A DNA stretch of 64,000 nucleotides from Deroplatys truncata (GCA_030765065.1 CM060979.1:15963001-16027000), one strand, 5' to 3'. Shown: positions 43,431 through 56,710, numbered from the stretch's first letter. A program made the numbers and translations. The notes: generated by a model not told the origin, from the sequence alone.

Positions 43431-44319
43431 TTTTTTAAGCACGTTGCTTTAATACCTACTGTTGATTCTGCTGCCGGCTGCTACAGTGTTGGCTATGAGA
43501 TCTTTGTCTCAGGGTATGCGTGAGTGTATTTTGAAAGGATATTGAGGCGAATTGCCGACAGTTTGAAGATAAAGAATGAAACTGATTATGTAATGTAGCA
43601 CTCGAAACTATAACAATTGACTTATTATATCTGCTAACTTCTGCAGTATCAATTTTACGGTTTGATATAACTGTTCCGCAATAAAAGAAACTAGAAGCAT
43701 AACTTGCAGTGAGTCGCTAAGCTGCTTATCGGGAAAACCTCTCGCAGCTACCGCTAAGTAACTAATAACCCTTGGCGCTACGAACTGCCGACCACAGTAG
43801 AAGACTAAGCCCCTAAGGCTGTACACGAAGAGAAAAAAGCACGACAAGACGCTAATTGTAGCAATAAACGTTCTTTTATTACTTAAGCTCCGCCTACTTT
43901 AGAACTATCCCACCAAGGTTCCTTCATATGCGCTCCAACCGCAAAACTGTTACACATGCGTATTGAACACTGTTACTAGCACTGTACCTCCCTGAAACTA
44001 AGAATTCCATTTCCTTTCTCTTTTACAGAATTCTGGTCTACGTGACTGTTCAAACGTACTGAATTCGGAATTCATCCCTTAACTGCATTCCAAGAACTTT
44101 TATGCTAAGGAGTTCGGCTGTTGCTAATGACTTTGGTTAACATGACTTGCTAATGACCTTTCCCCGGACAAATCTTTTCAGCTCAGGCTTATTACATTTT
44201 GCATAATATACGGAAATTATTTCTTTATTAATTATTTACAGCTTCCCTCAATAATTACGGCATCAGTATTTACAAATTCTCGCATTGTAGTATATTGGGC
44301 TAGACTGATGACATTTGTT
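43431..44319. other. Unassigned region
   Basis: No family recognised. 43690-43880 could be an old LTR on the minus strand (AATAAACG-type signal), but there is no supporting boundary. Confidence 0.3.
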
Positions 44320-44327
44320 TTCATAAG

Positions 44328-45724
44328 TACGGCCCGGATTTTTAGGTGGAATAAACCTTCATTTTAGGTTTCTTATATGCTTAAAATAGTTGGTTTTTTT
44401 TAGTGTTTTCTTGGTTAAAATATTTTTTTGTGTGTTTTGCTTTTGTGGTACTTAGTTGCAAGATTTATTTTTTGGCTTGCCGTAGATAGTTACATACATT
44501 CTCAAATTTTCTGGCGTAAACTATTTTCTATTATGACGTAACACATTTTTGCATGAAGAAAAGGTTCTTTCAACGGAACATGACGTCATTGAAGCGTACG
44601 ATATAGATACCAGTGCAGCAGACTCTAGAGGTAGTTCTCCTGTATACTTTTCTCCCTGCAATACTGAATTGATGATTTGCATGTCTTCAAAAGCAAGATT
44701 TCGTTGAAGAATCTTCTGCAACTTGGAACATGCAACTTCCACTGGTCCAGGTATTTCTTTACTGGAAACATTGCCGATGATATCTAGAGCATCTTTCAGT
44801 GGCAAAGTTGTAGCTTCTGGTATAAAACAAAAATGTGTCCTAATATACTCAAGGGAAGCGGCAAGAGTGGGGCACTCGAGTGATTTCTTAGCCTTGGCAA
44901 TGCAGGAAGCTTCTGTTTCATCCAATTCATTGACGGCATTTTTTAATGTCTTTTAAGTGCTCGGCATAGTAAATTGCAGCAGACAGCCAGGTATCGGCTC
45001 AGGTGGAAGAGGGGTTGCTGGTACTTTCTCTTTGAACATGGTATACATGTTGAGGCTTTTAAGAAAACCTTCTTGACCAAAGATATCAGGCTGTTCACGT
45101 CATCGAAGTGGCTTCTAATCTCCTCCACAAGGCGGTGCACGCCGTGGGCCAAGCATGTAAATGTAGCATGATCGGGTGGAAGGACTGTCGAAGCCCACCC
45201 GTCCCCTCCCCGGCCTTCAACATGTAGGCAGCACTGTCTGTCAGTAAGAAAAGTGAAGTGTGGATCTGCAGTAATCCACTTTTTCAAGAAACGTGATTTA
45301 GGCGCTGTTTCACTATACAACAATTACATTAGAAAAGTAGGTACTTTGTTGTACTCTCGGTGAACGATTGGAGGCGATCCGTTACGCAGGATTCGCTCCT
45401 CCTGACCTTCTATCAGCTACATCCAGGTGTCACCACGTGTCACATGTGCTGCGTTTAACTGTAGCAACTTGAACTATATACTGGCTGCAAGTGCTGGAAA
45501 TAATTTTACAATGAGTTTCAATCCCAAAATAGCATTCTTCATTTCGAAAAAGGGAAAACAGCTATTTAGGTTATTTTAGGTGTCAACCCCTCATTTAGGT
45601 TTTTTTAGGTGTAATGAAATTCACACATTCTACTGTAGGAAGTGTGAAACGAATATATATCTTGATATGTGTTAATTAAGTAACGAGGAAAAATATAGGT
45701 TAAAACCTAAAAATTCCGGACCTA
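44328..45724 (-). mobile_element. hAT element with 8-bp target-site duplication
   Basis: Perfect 8-bp direct repeats TTCATAAG at 44320-44327 and 45725-45732 flank imperfect terminal inverted repeats (TACGGCCCGGATTTTTAGGT and the inverse of TAGGTCCGGAATTTTTAGGT). TTTAGGTTT-like motifs recur just inside both ends. An 8-bp duplication is the hAT hallmark. The 1.4-kb length indicates loss of most of the transposase. Confidence 0.9.
44521..45323 (-). pseudogene. Truncated hAT transposase
   Basis: Minus-strand translation has two frames. 45323-44943 includes a segment typical of the catalytic core (HATFTCLAHGVHRLVEEIRS then LISLVKKVFLKAS). 44925-44521 ends in a hAT dimerisation domain (SISYASMTSCSVERTFSSCK then NVLRHNRK). 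The N-terminal zinc finger and first catalytic part are missing and the two halves are frameshifted near 44935. Confidence 0.85.
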
Positions 45725-45732
45725 TTCATAAG

Positions 45733-46708
45733 TAATTTGCTAAATATGTTTTGTATATTGCGTTGATTGGTCTAAGCTTGTATGTGGAATTTTCACATTA
45801 GGTTCAACATGACAGTATTTGTCACAAAAATGAAAATAAAATTGCTATTTTAGAGAAAATTAGGTCCAAACGAACTAACAAATACATCGTCACAGTTGTT
45901 TTGAGGTTAAGGCTCTACTTGTACATGCTGAATGCTGAATATGATGCCCAATACCTTGCAATACCAATTCCATTACTAAATGATTCATCCTCAGCCTCTA
46001 ATTGCATTTATAAACAGAAGTCATTAAATTAACCTGAGCCTAAAATCTACCCTCTCTTACATAAACAACATCATTATTTCAATCACTGGAACGGTTGCTA
46101 ATTACCAGTCAGTGATATTTTGTTGCGTTCTTATTAAAAAGATTATATACCTTTTTATCTGTTTCATTTTTGGCTAATATATTATTAAATACCAGGTGGC
46201 CCAAACAAGCCGTCGCTTGCAGTTTCATGTTCCCGCATACGTATGTGCAAAATAAGTTGCTGCATCACTGCTGTTCAAAGGGGCAGTACAGGTACAAAGC
46301 GATAGGTCACTGAGGTAGTGCTGCTGTCTGCAGGTGTTTACGTAGCAGTTCCGTACTGATAAGCGTCGCGTGGTCGCCTGCCTACAGTTCGAGTCAGGTC
46401 ATTCAGATAAAAACGAACACACATATATGGTTACGAACTGTGCGGAGACGCACCGAAATGCAGCCGAGGTCGAAGGCTGTGTACTCAATATTTTCATATG
46501 CAGCATCTGTCATCTGCGCTTTTTTTTCGTAAAGCAATAATATTAAGAAATGAGGATTATTTCGGGTAGAGTGTGCGGCTGAGAGGTCCTTACACCAATT
46601 TGTCCACCAAGACGGGCATGTTTTTGCTCATGCTTATTGTGAATAGTGCACTAATAGAAAATAGTTTAATTCTAACGCACCTTTAAAGGTACATAAACAT
46701 AATAAAAC
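45733..46708. other. Unassigned region
   Basis: No repeat, terminal structure or coding domain recognised. Confidence 0.4.
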
Positions 46709-47555
46709 TCTGATGTGTTACACTCACATGACTTTCTCTACTCTTGTACAAACTATTTTTACAAACGCTTATGCTCCATATGCTTCATGTTAATCGAGAT
46801 GTTAATCTTATTGCTAATTTTCTTGTAGGTGCAAGGGGAATATGGTAGGCTTTAAGCGATAGTCAAATGTTTTAAGAGCTGGTTGCTATGTGGCGCATTC
46901 CATTCTCTTTACATTACCAGGACATAAAAAATGAATAACGAATTCCCATTTGAGAAAAAGTATAAGTATTGAAAAATATAATGGAATAACAAGCAATTTC
47001 TCTAAAATGGTTCACTCAACAACAAAAAATGTATATGACATAAATTGTGTATTTTAACGCGATCTACATTTTTTGTGTAGTAAAATTTTGTCTATCTCTT
47101 ATGGTTTACCATTATGCAAAAGTTGTTCACCATGAAGAATACTTTTGGTGACATTCCCAGAAAATTCGAAATATACATTTCATTTTGTCGTGAAAATATC
47201 TTAAACATATGATATTTTAATCAAAATCGTTAGAGCCATTTTTGAGAAAATTAAAATTTTCGAAAAATGTTCCATGTAAAGGGTAGTCTGGGGTGGGGGG
47301 ATTTTCTTGAAAACCTTCGTGTCGCATCTCTGGAAGATGCTGAACCTAAATACCAAGTTTGAAGTTTATCCGACTGTTCGTTTCTGAGTTATGCTGTTCA
47401 TAGACACACACAAAGACACACACGGACATGTTTCCAAAAATGCTTTTTTTGGATTCAGGGGGTCTCAAAACATATATTTCCGGTGAAATCTCGGTATCGA
47501 ATTTTTGAGTGGAATACAATACTTCCCCTACATACTATACGTAGTAGAGAAAGTA
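46709..47555 (+). mobile_element. RC-1 element, full-length young copy
   Basis: TCTGATGTGTTACACTCACA to GTAGTAGAGAAAGTAA. The 5' flank is AAAAC rather than a pure A-run; the 3' flank begins TAAAAATAG. Confidence 0.9.
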
Positions 47556-47748
47556 ATAAAAATAGAATTTTGTTTAATGTTGTTAACCTTGCGGCACCAA
47601 TCGGTGCTATTTAGCTGTACTGACAGCAGATTAACTGTCATGCAACTAAATGAGTTAATACGTGTGCTTTGGTTTGCGTCAAGCAGCAATCCTGAACTCT
47701 TGTTAATGAGCGAATTGAGTAAATAGCCGATACCGTGAAATGTTTTTT

Positions 47749-47825
47749 GAGCCCAACCGGGAATCGAACCTGGAACACCTCATATAGCAGGCAGTTTCTC
47801 TACCGAATGAGCCTTGGGACCAGTA
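47749..47825 (-). mobile_element. SINE-D-like tRNA-derived head
   Basis: Reverse complement GGCTCATTCGGTAGAGAAAC (A box) and CCAGGTTCGATTCCCGGTTG (B box) form a tRNA-like unit similar to 61095-61185. The acceptor stem does not pair, so it is not a tRNA gene. Confidence 0.6.
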
Positions 47826-47865
47826 ATAGAGTACATTTTCAAGCACTGACCACAAGTTTTACAAA

Positions 47866-48297
47866 CCTTAACAAATTTACAAACTTTCGTTGTGTTACAA
47901 CACACAAAAAAAGTAGATCTCTTTAAAACACACAATTCATTTCAAATAACTTTTTTGTGACAACAACCATTTCGGAGACATGCGTTATTAATGCTTCAAA
48001 TTGTTCAATACTTATCCATTCTTTTAAAGTCCTGTCGATTTTCAGTTGTTTCTCGTGATGTCATGGAAACAGTATGGAATTTTAAGGCCAGCATATAGCG
48101 TACAGTTGTTAAACATTTGACTATCGCTGTTCTCTTTGTATCTATAACGAAATGTGTAATGTAGCTATTTCTGCAAAGGTTTATCTAGAATAAAATGAAG
48201 TAAATAAGAAAATAAACCTTTGTAGGAATAATTTGTATATCCAATAATAAGCGATAGAGGATAGAGAAAGTCATGTGAATGTAACACATAGAAGTTT
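47866..48297 (-). mobile_element. Old RC-1 remnant, 5' half
   Basis: Palindrome region ACACACAAAAAAAGTAGATC, TTTCTCGTGATGTCATGGAA, then the end GAGAAAGTCATGTGAATGTA. Confidence 0.8.
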
Positions 48298-48942
48298 TTA
48301 AAAATATGACCATCAGTTTAGCCTACTGTATCCTTTATACTTATAACGAATATGTAAATTGTGTAATGAAAGAGAATTCAGTGTTCCCATGGAGGGAGGG
48401 GGCACTGAAATGAATTGTAAATTTGGTTTCTAACTGTTATAGTGGGAGGTGGTAGAAAAAGAGAGACAAGCATTATAAAGAAGTGACATGTTAGTTTAAC
48501 ATTTGAGGGTCGCGGTGGGATGACTGTGCTGAGTCGAATTGATATGCCACGCGTGTTGGGGAGCGGAAAAACTGGGATATAGCACGGCTGGCTGGACATC
48601 ACCACCATTGCGCTGGCTGCCTTTACCGTGCTATGCTTTATTTATGTACTTTATCGAAAGGCTACTTATACAAATTTATCTGACATTTCTGTGTCTTTAC
48701 GTTAATAGCGATTCGGAATTTATTGCTACCACATTCGCTGCCACATACTTCATTTAATCAGCATTTTGTCCCACCCTAAATTCACAGAAACTTAACAGGA
48801 ATCCAGACAACGTTTAGCACAGCTAGAATTCCCATCGACAAATGTAAACCAGACGAGTAAAACCTGTACTATAAGTCTGATACTGCATTCATATGCCTTT
48901 ATCTACTCACTCTCACCAAGCTATTCTTACGAAAGCCTGTCG
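48298..48942. other. Unassigned region
   Basis: No repeat or coding signal recognised. Confidence 0.35.
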
Positions 48943-49193
48943 TGGACTAGTGATACCGTGCTAGCCTTTAGTTCCCAAAGTCGCGGTTTCAAACCCGGCG
49001 GAGGGCGATGGATTTTTTCGGGAGGGAAGTAAAGCCGGTGGTCCCGTGTCGTAGATTTACCGCACGTAAAACAACCTCAAGCCTGATAAAGAGGCTCTGA
49101 GCAAAATTTCCGGTCTTTCACGCCCAATTTGGAATGGGACGCTAAGAACCATAGTAGTTAAATAGCGTCCATAAATAAAACTCAATTTACAAA
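48943..49193 (+). mobile_element. SINE-C copy
   Basis: tRNA-like head ending CGGTTTCAAACCCGGCGGAG, then CCCGTGTCGTAGATTTACCG, GGTCTTTCACGCCC and CGTCCATAAATAAA. Diverged from 26945-27218 but collinear. Confidence 0.85.
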
Positions 49194-49285
49194 AGCCTTT
49201 TCTTCTGTCTACTTATTATTCCAGATAAACTCTTAATTTAGATTTACACATTTCGTTGTAGGTTTAAGAAGCATACAGTAGGCTA

Positions 49286-50090
49286 AAGCATGTTTTACAT
49301 TCACATGATATTCTTATCCTCTGTCACTTATTAGGGTATACAGGTTATTCTTATGAAAGCTTATTTTCCTATCAACTTCATTTTAATCTAAATATACCTT
49401 TGCAGAAATAGCTGCGTTACACATTTCGTTATAGATACAAAGATAGTCAACGATAGTCAACTTTTTTTAGAACTGGGTACTATATACTGGCCTTGAAATT
49501 CCATAGTCTTTCCATGCAATCGCGAGAAGCAACTGAAAATTAAGAGGGCTTTAACAGAATGGATAAGCATTGAACAATTTGAACCATTCAAGTTCAGATC
49601 CCGGAAAAGGTTATTTGAAATAAACTGTTTTAAAGATCTAGATTTCCTGTGTAAGTACGTTTTTGCCTATTGCTTAACGTTTACCAGTTACACAAGCACT
49701 CCTTCCGAGAAGAGGACTTCCTATTCTGGCTATTCCCAGAAAATTCAAGGTATACATTTTATTCATGTAAATGCCTTTAATATATCTATAGTATTTTAAT
49801 TCAAACCTTAGAACTATTTTTTAGAAAATAAAAACATGTAGAAAAATTTTCCGCGTAAGAGATAGTTTGCGTTGGGTGAATTTTCTGCAAATCTTTTTAT
49901 CCGACTTTTCGTTTTTGAGTTATGCTGTTCACAACCACACGTCCACACAGCCACACACGGAGATTTTTCTAAAACTGCTTTGCTTTTTTTATTCAGGGGG
50001 TCTCAAAACATATACTTGCGGTGAAATCTCGGTATCGAACTTTTGGATGGAATTCTGAACCTACTAGGTATGCTGTAGGGAACGTAAAAA
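49286..50090 (+). mobile_element. Old RC-1 copy, nearly complete
   Basis: GTTTTACATTCACATGATAT at the 5' end, palindrome decayed to CTAGATTTCCTGTGTAAG, and the degraded terminus GCTGTAGGGAACGTAA. Confidence 0.75.
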
Positions 50091-50093
50091 CCG

Positions 50094-51478
50094 GGTTGCT
50101 ACGTGAAAGCTTTGAAATTTCATGCTTTTTGCATGATCACCAGAAAAACGACAGAGAAACACTTTAAAAAGTATAAATATTTGAAAATTCAACCAATAAT
50201 ATAGAATATCTCGGAAATGGTTAACGCCACACAAAAAATTACTTATATAAATTGTGTACGTTAATGAGATCTACATGTTTTTGGAGTAAGGTTTTTGTCT
50301 AGCTTTTACGGTTTACCAGTTACCTATGCAAAAGTAATGCAGAATGAGGACTTTATAGGTTATTCCCAGAAAATGCCATGGAAATACTTTAAACATATGG
50401 TATTTTAATCAAAACCATTAAAGCCATTTTTGAGGAAATAAAAATAACGAAAATGTTTTATGTAAAGTGTAGCTTGAGGGGGGAATTTATTGCAAATCTT
50501 TGTGATGCATACCAGGAATATACTTAAGTTTGGTATTTAACCGACTTTTCGTTTTTGAGTTAGTGTTCATACACACATACACAGATCTTTTTAAAAAATC
50601 TGATGTGTTATACGCACATGACTTTCTCTACTCTTGTACAAACTATTTTTACAAACGCTTATTCTCCATATGCTTCATGTTAATCGAGATGTTAATCTTA
50701 TTGCTAATTTTCTTGCAGTTGCAATGGGAATATTCTAGCTTTAAGCGATAGTAAAATATTTTAAGAGCTGGTTGCTATGTGAAGCATTCCATTCTCTTTG
50801 TATTACCAGGACAAAAAAATGAATAACGAATTCCCATTTGAGAAAAAGTATAAGTATTGGAAAATTTAAGAGAATAACAAGCAATATCTCAAAAATGGTT
50901 AACTCAACAAAAAAAATGTATATTACATAAATTGTGTATTTTAGCGATCTACATTTTTGTGTAGAATAATTTGGTCTATCTCTTATGGTTTACCAGTTAT
51001 GCAAAAGTCGTTTACAATAAAGAACACTTTTGGAGACATTCCCAGAAAATTCAAGATATACATTTTATTTGCCATGAAAGTATCTTAAATATATTACATT
51101 TTAATCAAAATCGTTAGAGCCATTTTTGAGAAAATTAAAATTTTCGAAAAATGTTCCATGTAAAGGGTAATCTGGGGTGGGGGGATATTCTAGAAAACCT
51201 TCGTGTCGCAGCCCTGAAAGATACTGAAACTAAATACCAAGTTTAGTTTTTATCCGACTGTTCGTTTCTGAATTATGCTGTTCACAGACAGACACACAGA
51301 CACGCACACGAACATGTTTCCAAAAATATTTTTTGGATTCAGGGGGTCTCAAAACATGTATTTCCGGTGAAATCTCGGTATCGAATTTTTGGGTGGAATA
51401 CAATACTTCCCCTACTTACTATACGCAGTAGAGAAAGTAAAAATTATTTCTTTTGTATTCAGGGAGTCTCAAAACGCG
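50094..51478 (+). mobile_element. Old RC-1 copy split by a young RC-1
   Basis: 5'-truncated old copy 50094-50598, interrupted at AGATCTTTTTAAAAAA and resumed at 51441 with TTTTGTATTCAGGGAGTC. Confidence 0.7.
50599..51440 (+). mobile_element. RC-1 element, full-length young copy
   Basis: TCTGATGTGTTATACGCACA to the hairpin TACTATACGCAGTA (one stem mismatch) and AGTAA. Nested in an old RC-1. Confidence 0.9.
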
Positions 51479-52089
51479 TAATTTGAAACGGGATTACTGT
51501 GTCGGAAATTTGTTGATCTTGTAGTTCTCTGATGATCTGGACGGTCTCGGATGCTGTAACTTGTAATTGCGCTGATAAAATCAGTTGATAGTATCGTGTC
51601 TGACTGTTGGCAGAAATAATTCTTGGCGGAAAGCGGAAACTTCACTGCACTTAGTTGCAATTATACAGCGTGTGTTGCACTTTAGATATCTTGTTAAAAC
51701 TTTATTTTAATTTACTTGGTTTGTCCGGTGCATTTTAAGTGATTTAAAAGTACGTATAGCTCAGTTAATAGCACTCTACTCTTATCCAGGATTTCTTTAC
51801 TGTTTTAAGACACTTTAAATATGAATAGCAATAATAATTTTCACTAATAAGTGGTTTATATTCTCACAGGCAATGTGAATGATAAAAACGCAGAAAAACA
51901 GTTACATTTTTTAATTCAGTTTTACTTCCTTATAATTTTATAATTCTGCTTGTTGACTCTTTATATTACTTTAACAATTAATCATTGATCATCTCGTGCA
52001 TATAATTTGCCTTACAAGTGAATATTTGAATTGAGCAAGGCTCAAAGCGTCTTCTTCTTTGTGAAAAATTTTCTTTAAGTAATAAAAAA
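51479..52089. other. Unassigned region
   Basis: No repeat or gene recognised. Confidence 0.35.
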
Positions 52090-52980
52090 TCTGATGTGTT
52101 ACACTCACATGACTTTCTCCACTCTGGTACAAAATATTTTTACAAACGCTTATTCTCCATCTACTTCATGTTAATCGAGATAAACATTTGCAGACTCTAT
52201 CTTATTGCTAATTTTCTTGTAGGTGTAAGGGGAATATATATTTACAAGGGCAATATAGAAATACAGTAGCCTTTAAGCACATACATATCTCTTAATAGCT
52301 GGTTGCTAGGTGCAGCACCATTCCCTTTCCCACAGATTAATACTCTTTGCATATCCGAGACAAAAAAAAATGGAATAATGAATTCCCATTTGAGAAAATA
52401 AGTATTGAAAAATTTAAGGGAACAACAAGCAATATCTCGAAAATGGTTCACTCAACAAAAAAATGTATATGACATAAACTGTGTATTTTAACGCGATCTA
52501 CATTTTTTGTGTAGTAAAATTTTGTCCATCTCTTATGGTTTACCAGTTATGCAAAAGTCGTTCACAATAAAGAATACTTTTGGAGACATTCCCAGAAAAT
52601 TCAAGATATACATTTTATTTCTCATAAAAATATCTTAAACATATGATATTTTAATCAAAATCGTTAGAGCCATTTTTGAGAAAATTAAAATTTTCGAAAA
52701 ATCGTCCATATAAAAGGTACTCTGGGGTGGAGGAATTTTCTTGAAAACCTTCGTGTCGCATCCATGGAAGATACTAAACCTAAATACCAAGTTTGGTGTT
52801 TATCCGACTGTTCGTTTCTGAGTTACGCTGTTCACAGACAGACACACGGACATGTTTCCAAAAATGCTTTTTTTGGATTCAGGGTGTCTCAAAACATTTA
52901 TTTCCGTTGAAATCTCGGTATCTAATTTTTGGGTGGAATACAATACTTCCCCTACTTACTGTACGTAGTAGAGAAAGTAA
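52090..52980 (+). mobile_element. RC-1 element, full-length copy
   Basis: TCTGATGTGTTACACTCACA to GTACGTAGTAGAGAAAGTAA. Carries the extra ATATATTTACAAGGGCAATA segment shared with 29045-29954. The CA tract is reduced to a few units. Confidence 0.9.
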
Positions 52981-53073
52981 AAAATTTGAATGTTATTTAC
53001 TTATCCTAGCTTGGTTGCTAAACATAACAAAGTAATTTACACATTAATGCAAATAATATGTTAATTCAAATTC

Positions 53074-53690
53074 ATTTTTACTTTCTCCACTCGTATAGTA
53101 AGTAGGCAAGTATTGCATTCCGCCTAAAAATTCGATACCGAGTTTTTACCGGAAATAATGTTTTGAGGCCTCCTTAATCCAAAAATGCACTTTTACAAAG
53201 GTACGTGTGAGTCTGTGAAAAGCATAACTCAAAAACGAAAAGTCGGATAAATGCTAAACTTGTATTTGGGTTTACTATTTTCCAAGGATGCGACAAGAAG
53301 ATTTTCAAGAAAGTCCCCCCCCCCACCCCAGACCACCTTTTACATGAAACATTTTTCGAAAGTTTTGATTTTCTCTAAAATGACTCTAGCGATTTTGATT
53401 AATTAAAAATCATACGTTTAAGATATTTTCATGGTAAATGAAATTATATCTTAAATTTTCTGAGAAAGTCCCCAAAAGTCCTCTTCTTTATGAATGGCTT
53501 TTGCATAACTGGTAAACCGTAAAAGAGACAAATTTTTTCTACACAAAAAATGTAGATTTGGTTAAAACACACAATTATATCATATACATTTTTCTGTGGA
53601 GCGAACCATTTCCGAGGTATTCCTTGTTATAATTTCTTTATGTTTGTACAAGGATAGACAAAGCCATGTGAATGTAAAACATCAGATTTT
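53074..53690 (-). mobile_element. RC-1 element, intermediate-age copy
   Basis: TTACTTTCTCCACTCGTATA at the 3' end on the left; ends GCCATGTGAATGTAAAACAT. About 250 bp of the 5' half is missing. Confidence 0.8.
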
Positions 53691-54574
53691 TAAATATATT
53701 TCAATTATGAATTTCTCTTTTGTTGACCTTTTTATGTCATACGATGTTTAAAATATTGCGAATGCATTGTTTTTCGTCCTTTCTATATAACGTATTTCCC
53801 TTGTGACCTTATTCGTTTTTCTTCTTCTTCTTTCACCTTTATAATTACTAGAATTTTAATCAATTTTTCACAATATACTTTTATGCAAATATTATTTTAT
53901 ATAAGGTATTTTCTAACAATATTGATTTATAATTATTACACAATGTATTCATAATAATGATATATGTGTGAATTATTGTCCAACCCTTGGATTTGTAATT
54001 CGAATATGGCTTAGTAACTTCTTTACTTTCATTTAAATAAAACTGCGTCAATTTCTGGTGAAATCATGGTATCGAATTACCTATTGTGTGGAATGCAATT
54101 TTTCCTCTACTTACTATAGGTATATGATAGAGAAAGTAAAAACAACGTAGTGTCTTAGAAGGTGAGCATCTACTTCCTGTAAAACTTAGTCTGATATTTT
54201 AAATAGTTCCTGAGATAACAGGTCATGAATTTTAATCTCACCTCAAATAAAAAGTGACTCATAAAATAACTCATATTCTTGCTGTAATTCCTAATTTCCT
54301 GAACTTGAGTATCTCAATGCTATTTCACATGTTTTATCTCACTCTAAATGCTGAAAAAATCTTTACGGCAGTAATATGAGAACATTCTGCACTTTCAAGA
54401 TGGCTATATGTACCTTCTTATTTGTTTACCATCTACTTAATATGCAAGGCTGTTAAGGTACATTATTATGAAGTACTCTGCATTAATCAAATAGCCATTC
54501 TGTGAATCCTTTAGTGTAAAATATACTACTTTTATTAACAAGTGATGGATCAATACAGGCACATTGTTTAGAAA
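53691..54574. other. Unassigned AT-rich region with a short RC-1 3' fragment
   Basis: Only 54045-54141 is recognisable: an RC-1 3' end (CTGGTGAAATCATGGTATCG to ATAGAGAAAGTAA) on the plus strand. The rest shows nothing. Confidence 0.5.
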
Positions 54575-54639
54575 ATATACTGTTACATTCACATTGCTTT
54601 TTCTACCCACTATCGCTTAACACTATTCTTACGAAAAGA

Positions 54640-55312
54640 TATTGCATCCACCGAAAAATTCGATACCGAGATTTCGCTCGAGGTCCCCTGAATCGAAAAA
54701 TAATTTTTAGAAAAAGGTCCGTGTGCGTGCGTGTGTACCAAAAACGAAACGTCGGATAAAAACCACACTAGGTATTTAGATTCAGTGCCATCAAAAAGTA
54801 CGACACGAATATTTTCAAGAAAATCCCACCACCTTAAACTACCCTTTACATGAAATATTTTTCGAAATTTTTGATTTTCTAAAAAGAAATGCCTCAAACG
54901 ATTTTGAATAAAATACCATATATTAATGACACTTACATGACAAATAAAATGTATATGTTGAATTTTCTGGGAATAGCATAAGCCATTTCTGAGATATCCG
55001 TTATTAATGATACGAACTGTTGAATACTTGCCATTCTTTTCAAGTCATAACATTCAGTTGTTTCTTGCGATGTCATGGAAACAGTATGGAATTTTAAGGC
55101 CAGCATATAGCGTCCAGTTGTTAAACATTTGACTGTCGCTGTTCTCGTTGTACCTATAACGAAATGTGTGATGTCTCGCAGCTGTTTCCGGAAAGGTTTA
55201 TCTCGATTAAAATATAGTACATAGAAAAACAAGCTTTAATAACAATAATTTGTATACCCAGTAAAAACTACAGATGGTAGAGAAAGTAATGTGAATTTAT
55301 CACAGCAAATTT
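54640..55312 (-). mobile_element. Old RC-1 copy
   Basis: GCATCCACCGAAAAATTCGA on the left to GAGAAAGTAATGTGAATTTA on the right, with an internal deletion of the palindrome region (GGGAATAGCATAAGCCATTT). A 5'-end piece (TGTTACATTCACATTGCTTT) lies just upstream at 54581. Confidence 0.75.
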
Positions 55313-55779
55313 TTTTTCTATTTACTTTAAGTTAATTTAGATAAACATTGCCAGAGACTGAATCGATATTCAGATGTTTTAAATACGACTATATATACTG
55401 CATTAAAATGCTTACTATAGATAAGCGGTGGAAAAAAGTAAGATTTTGTAGTCTCGGTTAAACCATCGAAAATGTTTAAACCAATCTTTTATGTAATACC
55501 TATTGTCAGAGCATGCGGGCAAGAAAACGTTTTCAGTACACAATAAAGGGAACAAGCTGGTAACTTTTGGAAGCGACCTCCAAACTGTCGATATTGGGAG
55601 GAGTGTATCGGGTAGCGGGCGCCTGCGTGCCCGGGCAGGACCGCCCTTCTTGCCGGCAACCGCTGTTCCCAATGGCGGACCCAGCGCTAGCTTTGCAGCC
55701 AATGCTTTAAAGGGAGACGAACAGTCTCTATAATGAGATACAGCAGAATCGCACCATTCTCACTTAAAGGCGTAACACT
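55313..55779. other. Unassigned region with a GC-rich patch
   Basis: 55590-55710 is strongly GC-rich with several CpGs (GGGCGCCTGCGTGCCCGGGC) in an AT-rich setting. Open frames cross it on both strands (55503-55733 + and 55415-55702 -), with no known domain. It could be a fragment of a transferred exon, a TE or a pseudogene; I cannot decide. Confidence 0.4.
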
Positions 55780-56710
55780 TTGTGCATTTTTGTTCCAAAC
55801 GCTTATGATTTTGATAAGTTTTAATATACCTAATCACATGGCCTTCACTACCCTCTGTCGTTTATTATTGAGTATACAAACTATTCTTACTAAAGCTTGT
55901 TACTTCCTCTACTACGTATAGTAAGTAATATTCTTCATTGTGAACGAATTTTGCATAACTGGTAAACCATAAGCGATAGACAAAATTTTACTACACAAAA
56001 ATGTAGATCGCGTTAAAATACACAATTTATGTCATATACATTTTTTGTTGCGTGAAATATTTTCGAGATATTGCTTGTTATTCCCTTAAATTTTCCAATA
56101 CTTATACTTTTTCTCAAATTCGTTATTCATTTTTTTTTATGTCTTGGACATGCAAAGAGAATGGAATGCTCCACATAGCAACCAGTTCTTAAAACATTTG
56201 ACTATCGCTTAAAGCCTACTAATTCCCCTTGCATCTACAAGAAAATTAGCAATAAGATTAACATGTCGATTAACATGAAGTATATGGAGAATATGCGTTT
56301 GTAAAAATAGTTTGTACAAGAGTAGAGAAAGTCATGTGAGTGTAACACATCAGATTTTTTTTGCGTAGTACGTTTTCGTCTATCGCTTAACGTTTACCAG
56401 TTATATAAGATTATATAAAAAGTCAAGATGTGCATTTTATATACCTTTAACATATGGTATTTTAATCATAATTGAGCCAATAGTTAATTTTTAGAAAATA
56501 AATTTCGAAAAAATGTTTCATGTAAAGGATATTTTGTTGAAAAATTTTTTGTCGCAACCTTTGGTAGGTCTGAACCTAAATACCAAGTTTGGTATGTATC
56601 GGATTTTTCGTTTTTGAGTTACGCTATTCACAGACACACGTGGTGTCTCAAAACATGTATTTCCGGTAAAATTTCTATATCAGAAATTCTAGGTAAGTGA
56701 TAGAGAACAT
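55780..56710 (+). mobile_element. Old RC-1 copy split by a young RC-1
   Basis: 5' piece TTTATTATTGAGTATACAAA up to 55899, resumed at 56355 with TTTTGCGTAGTACGTTTTCG; the 3' end is decayed. Confidence 0.65.
55900..56354 (-). mobile_element. RC-1 element, young copy with large 3' deletion
   Basis: The hairpin end TTACTTCCTCTACTACGTAT is joined directly to ATTCTTCATTGTGAACGAAT, losing about 420 bp including the CA tract. The 5' end CACATCAGA is intact. Confidence 0.85.
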
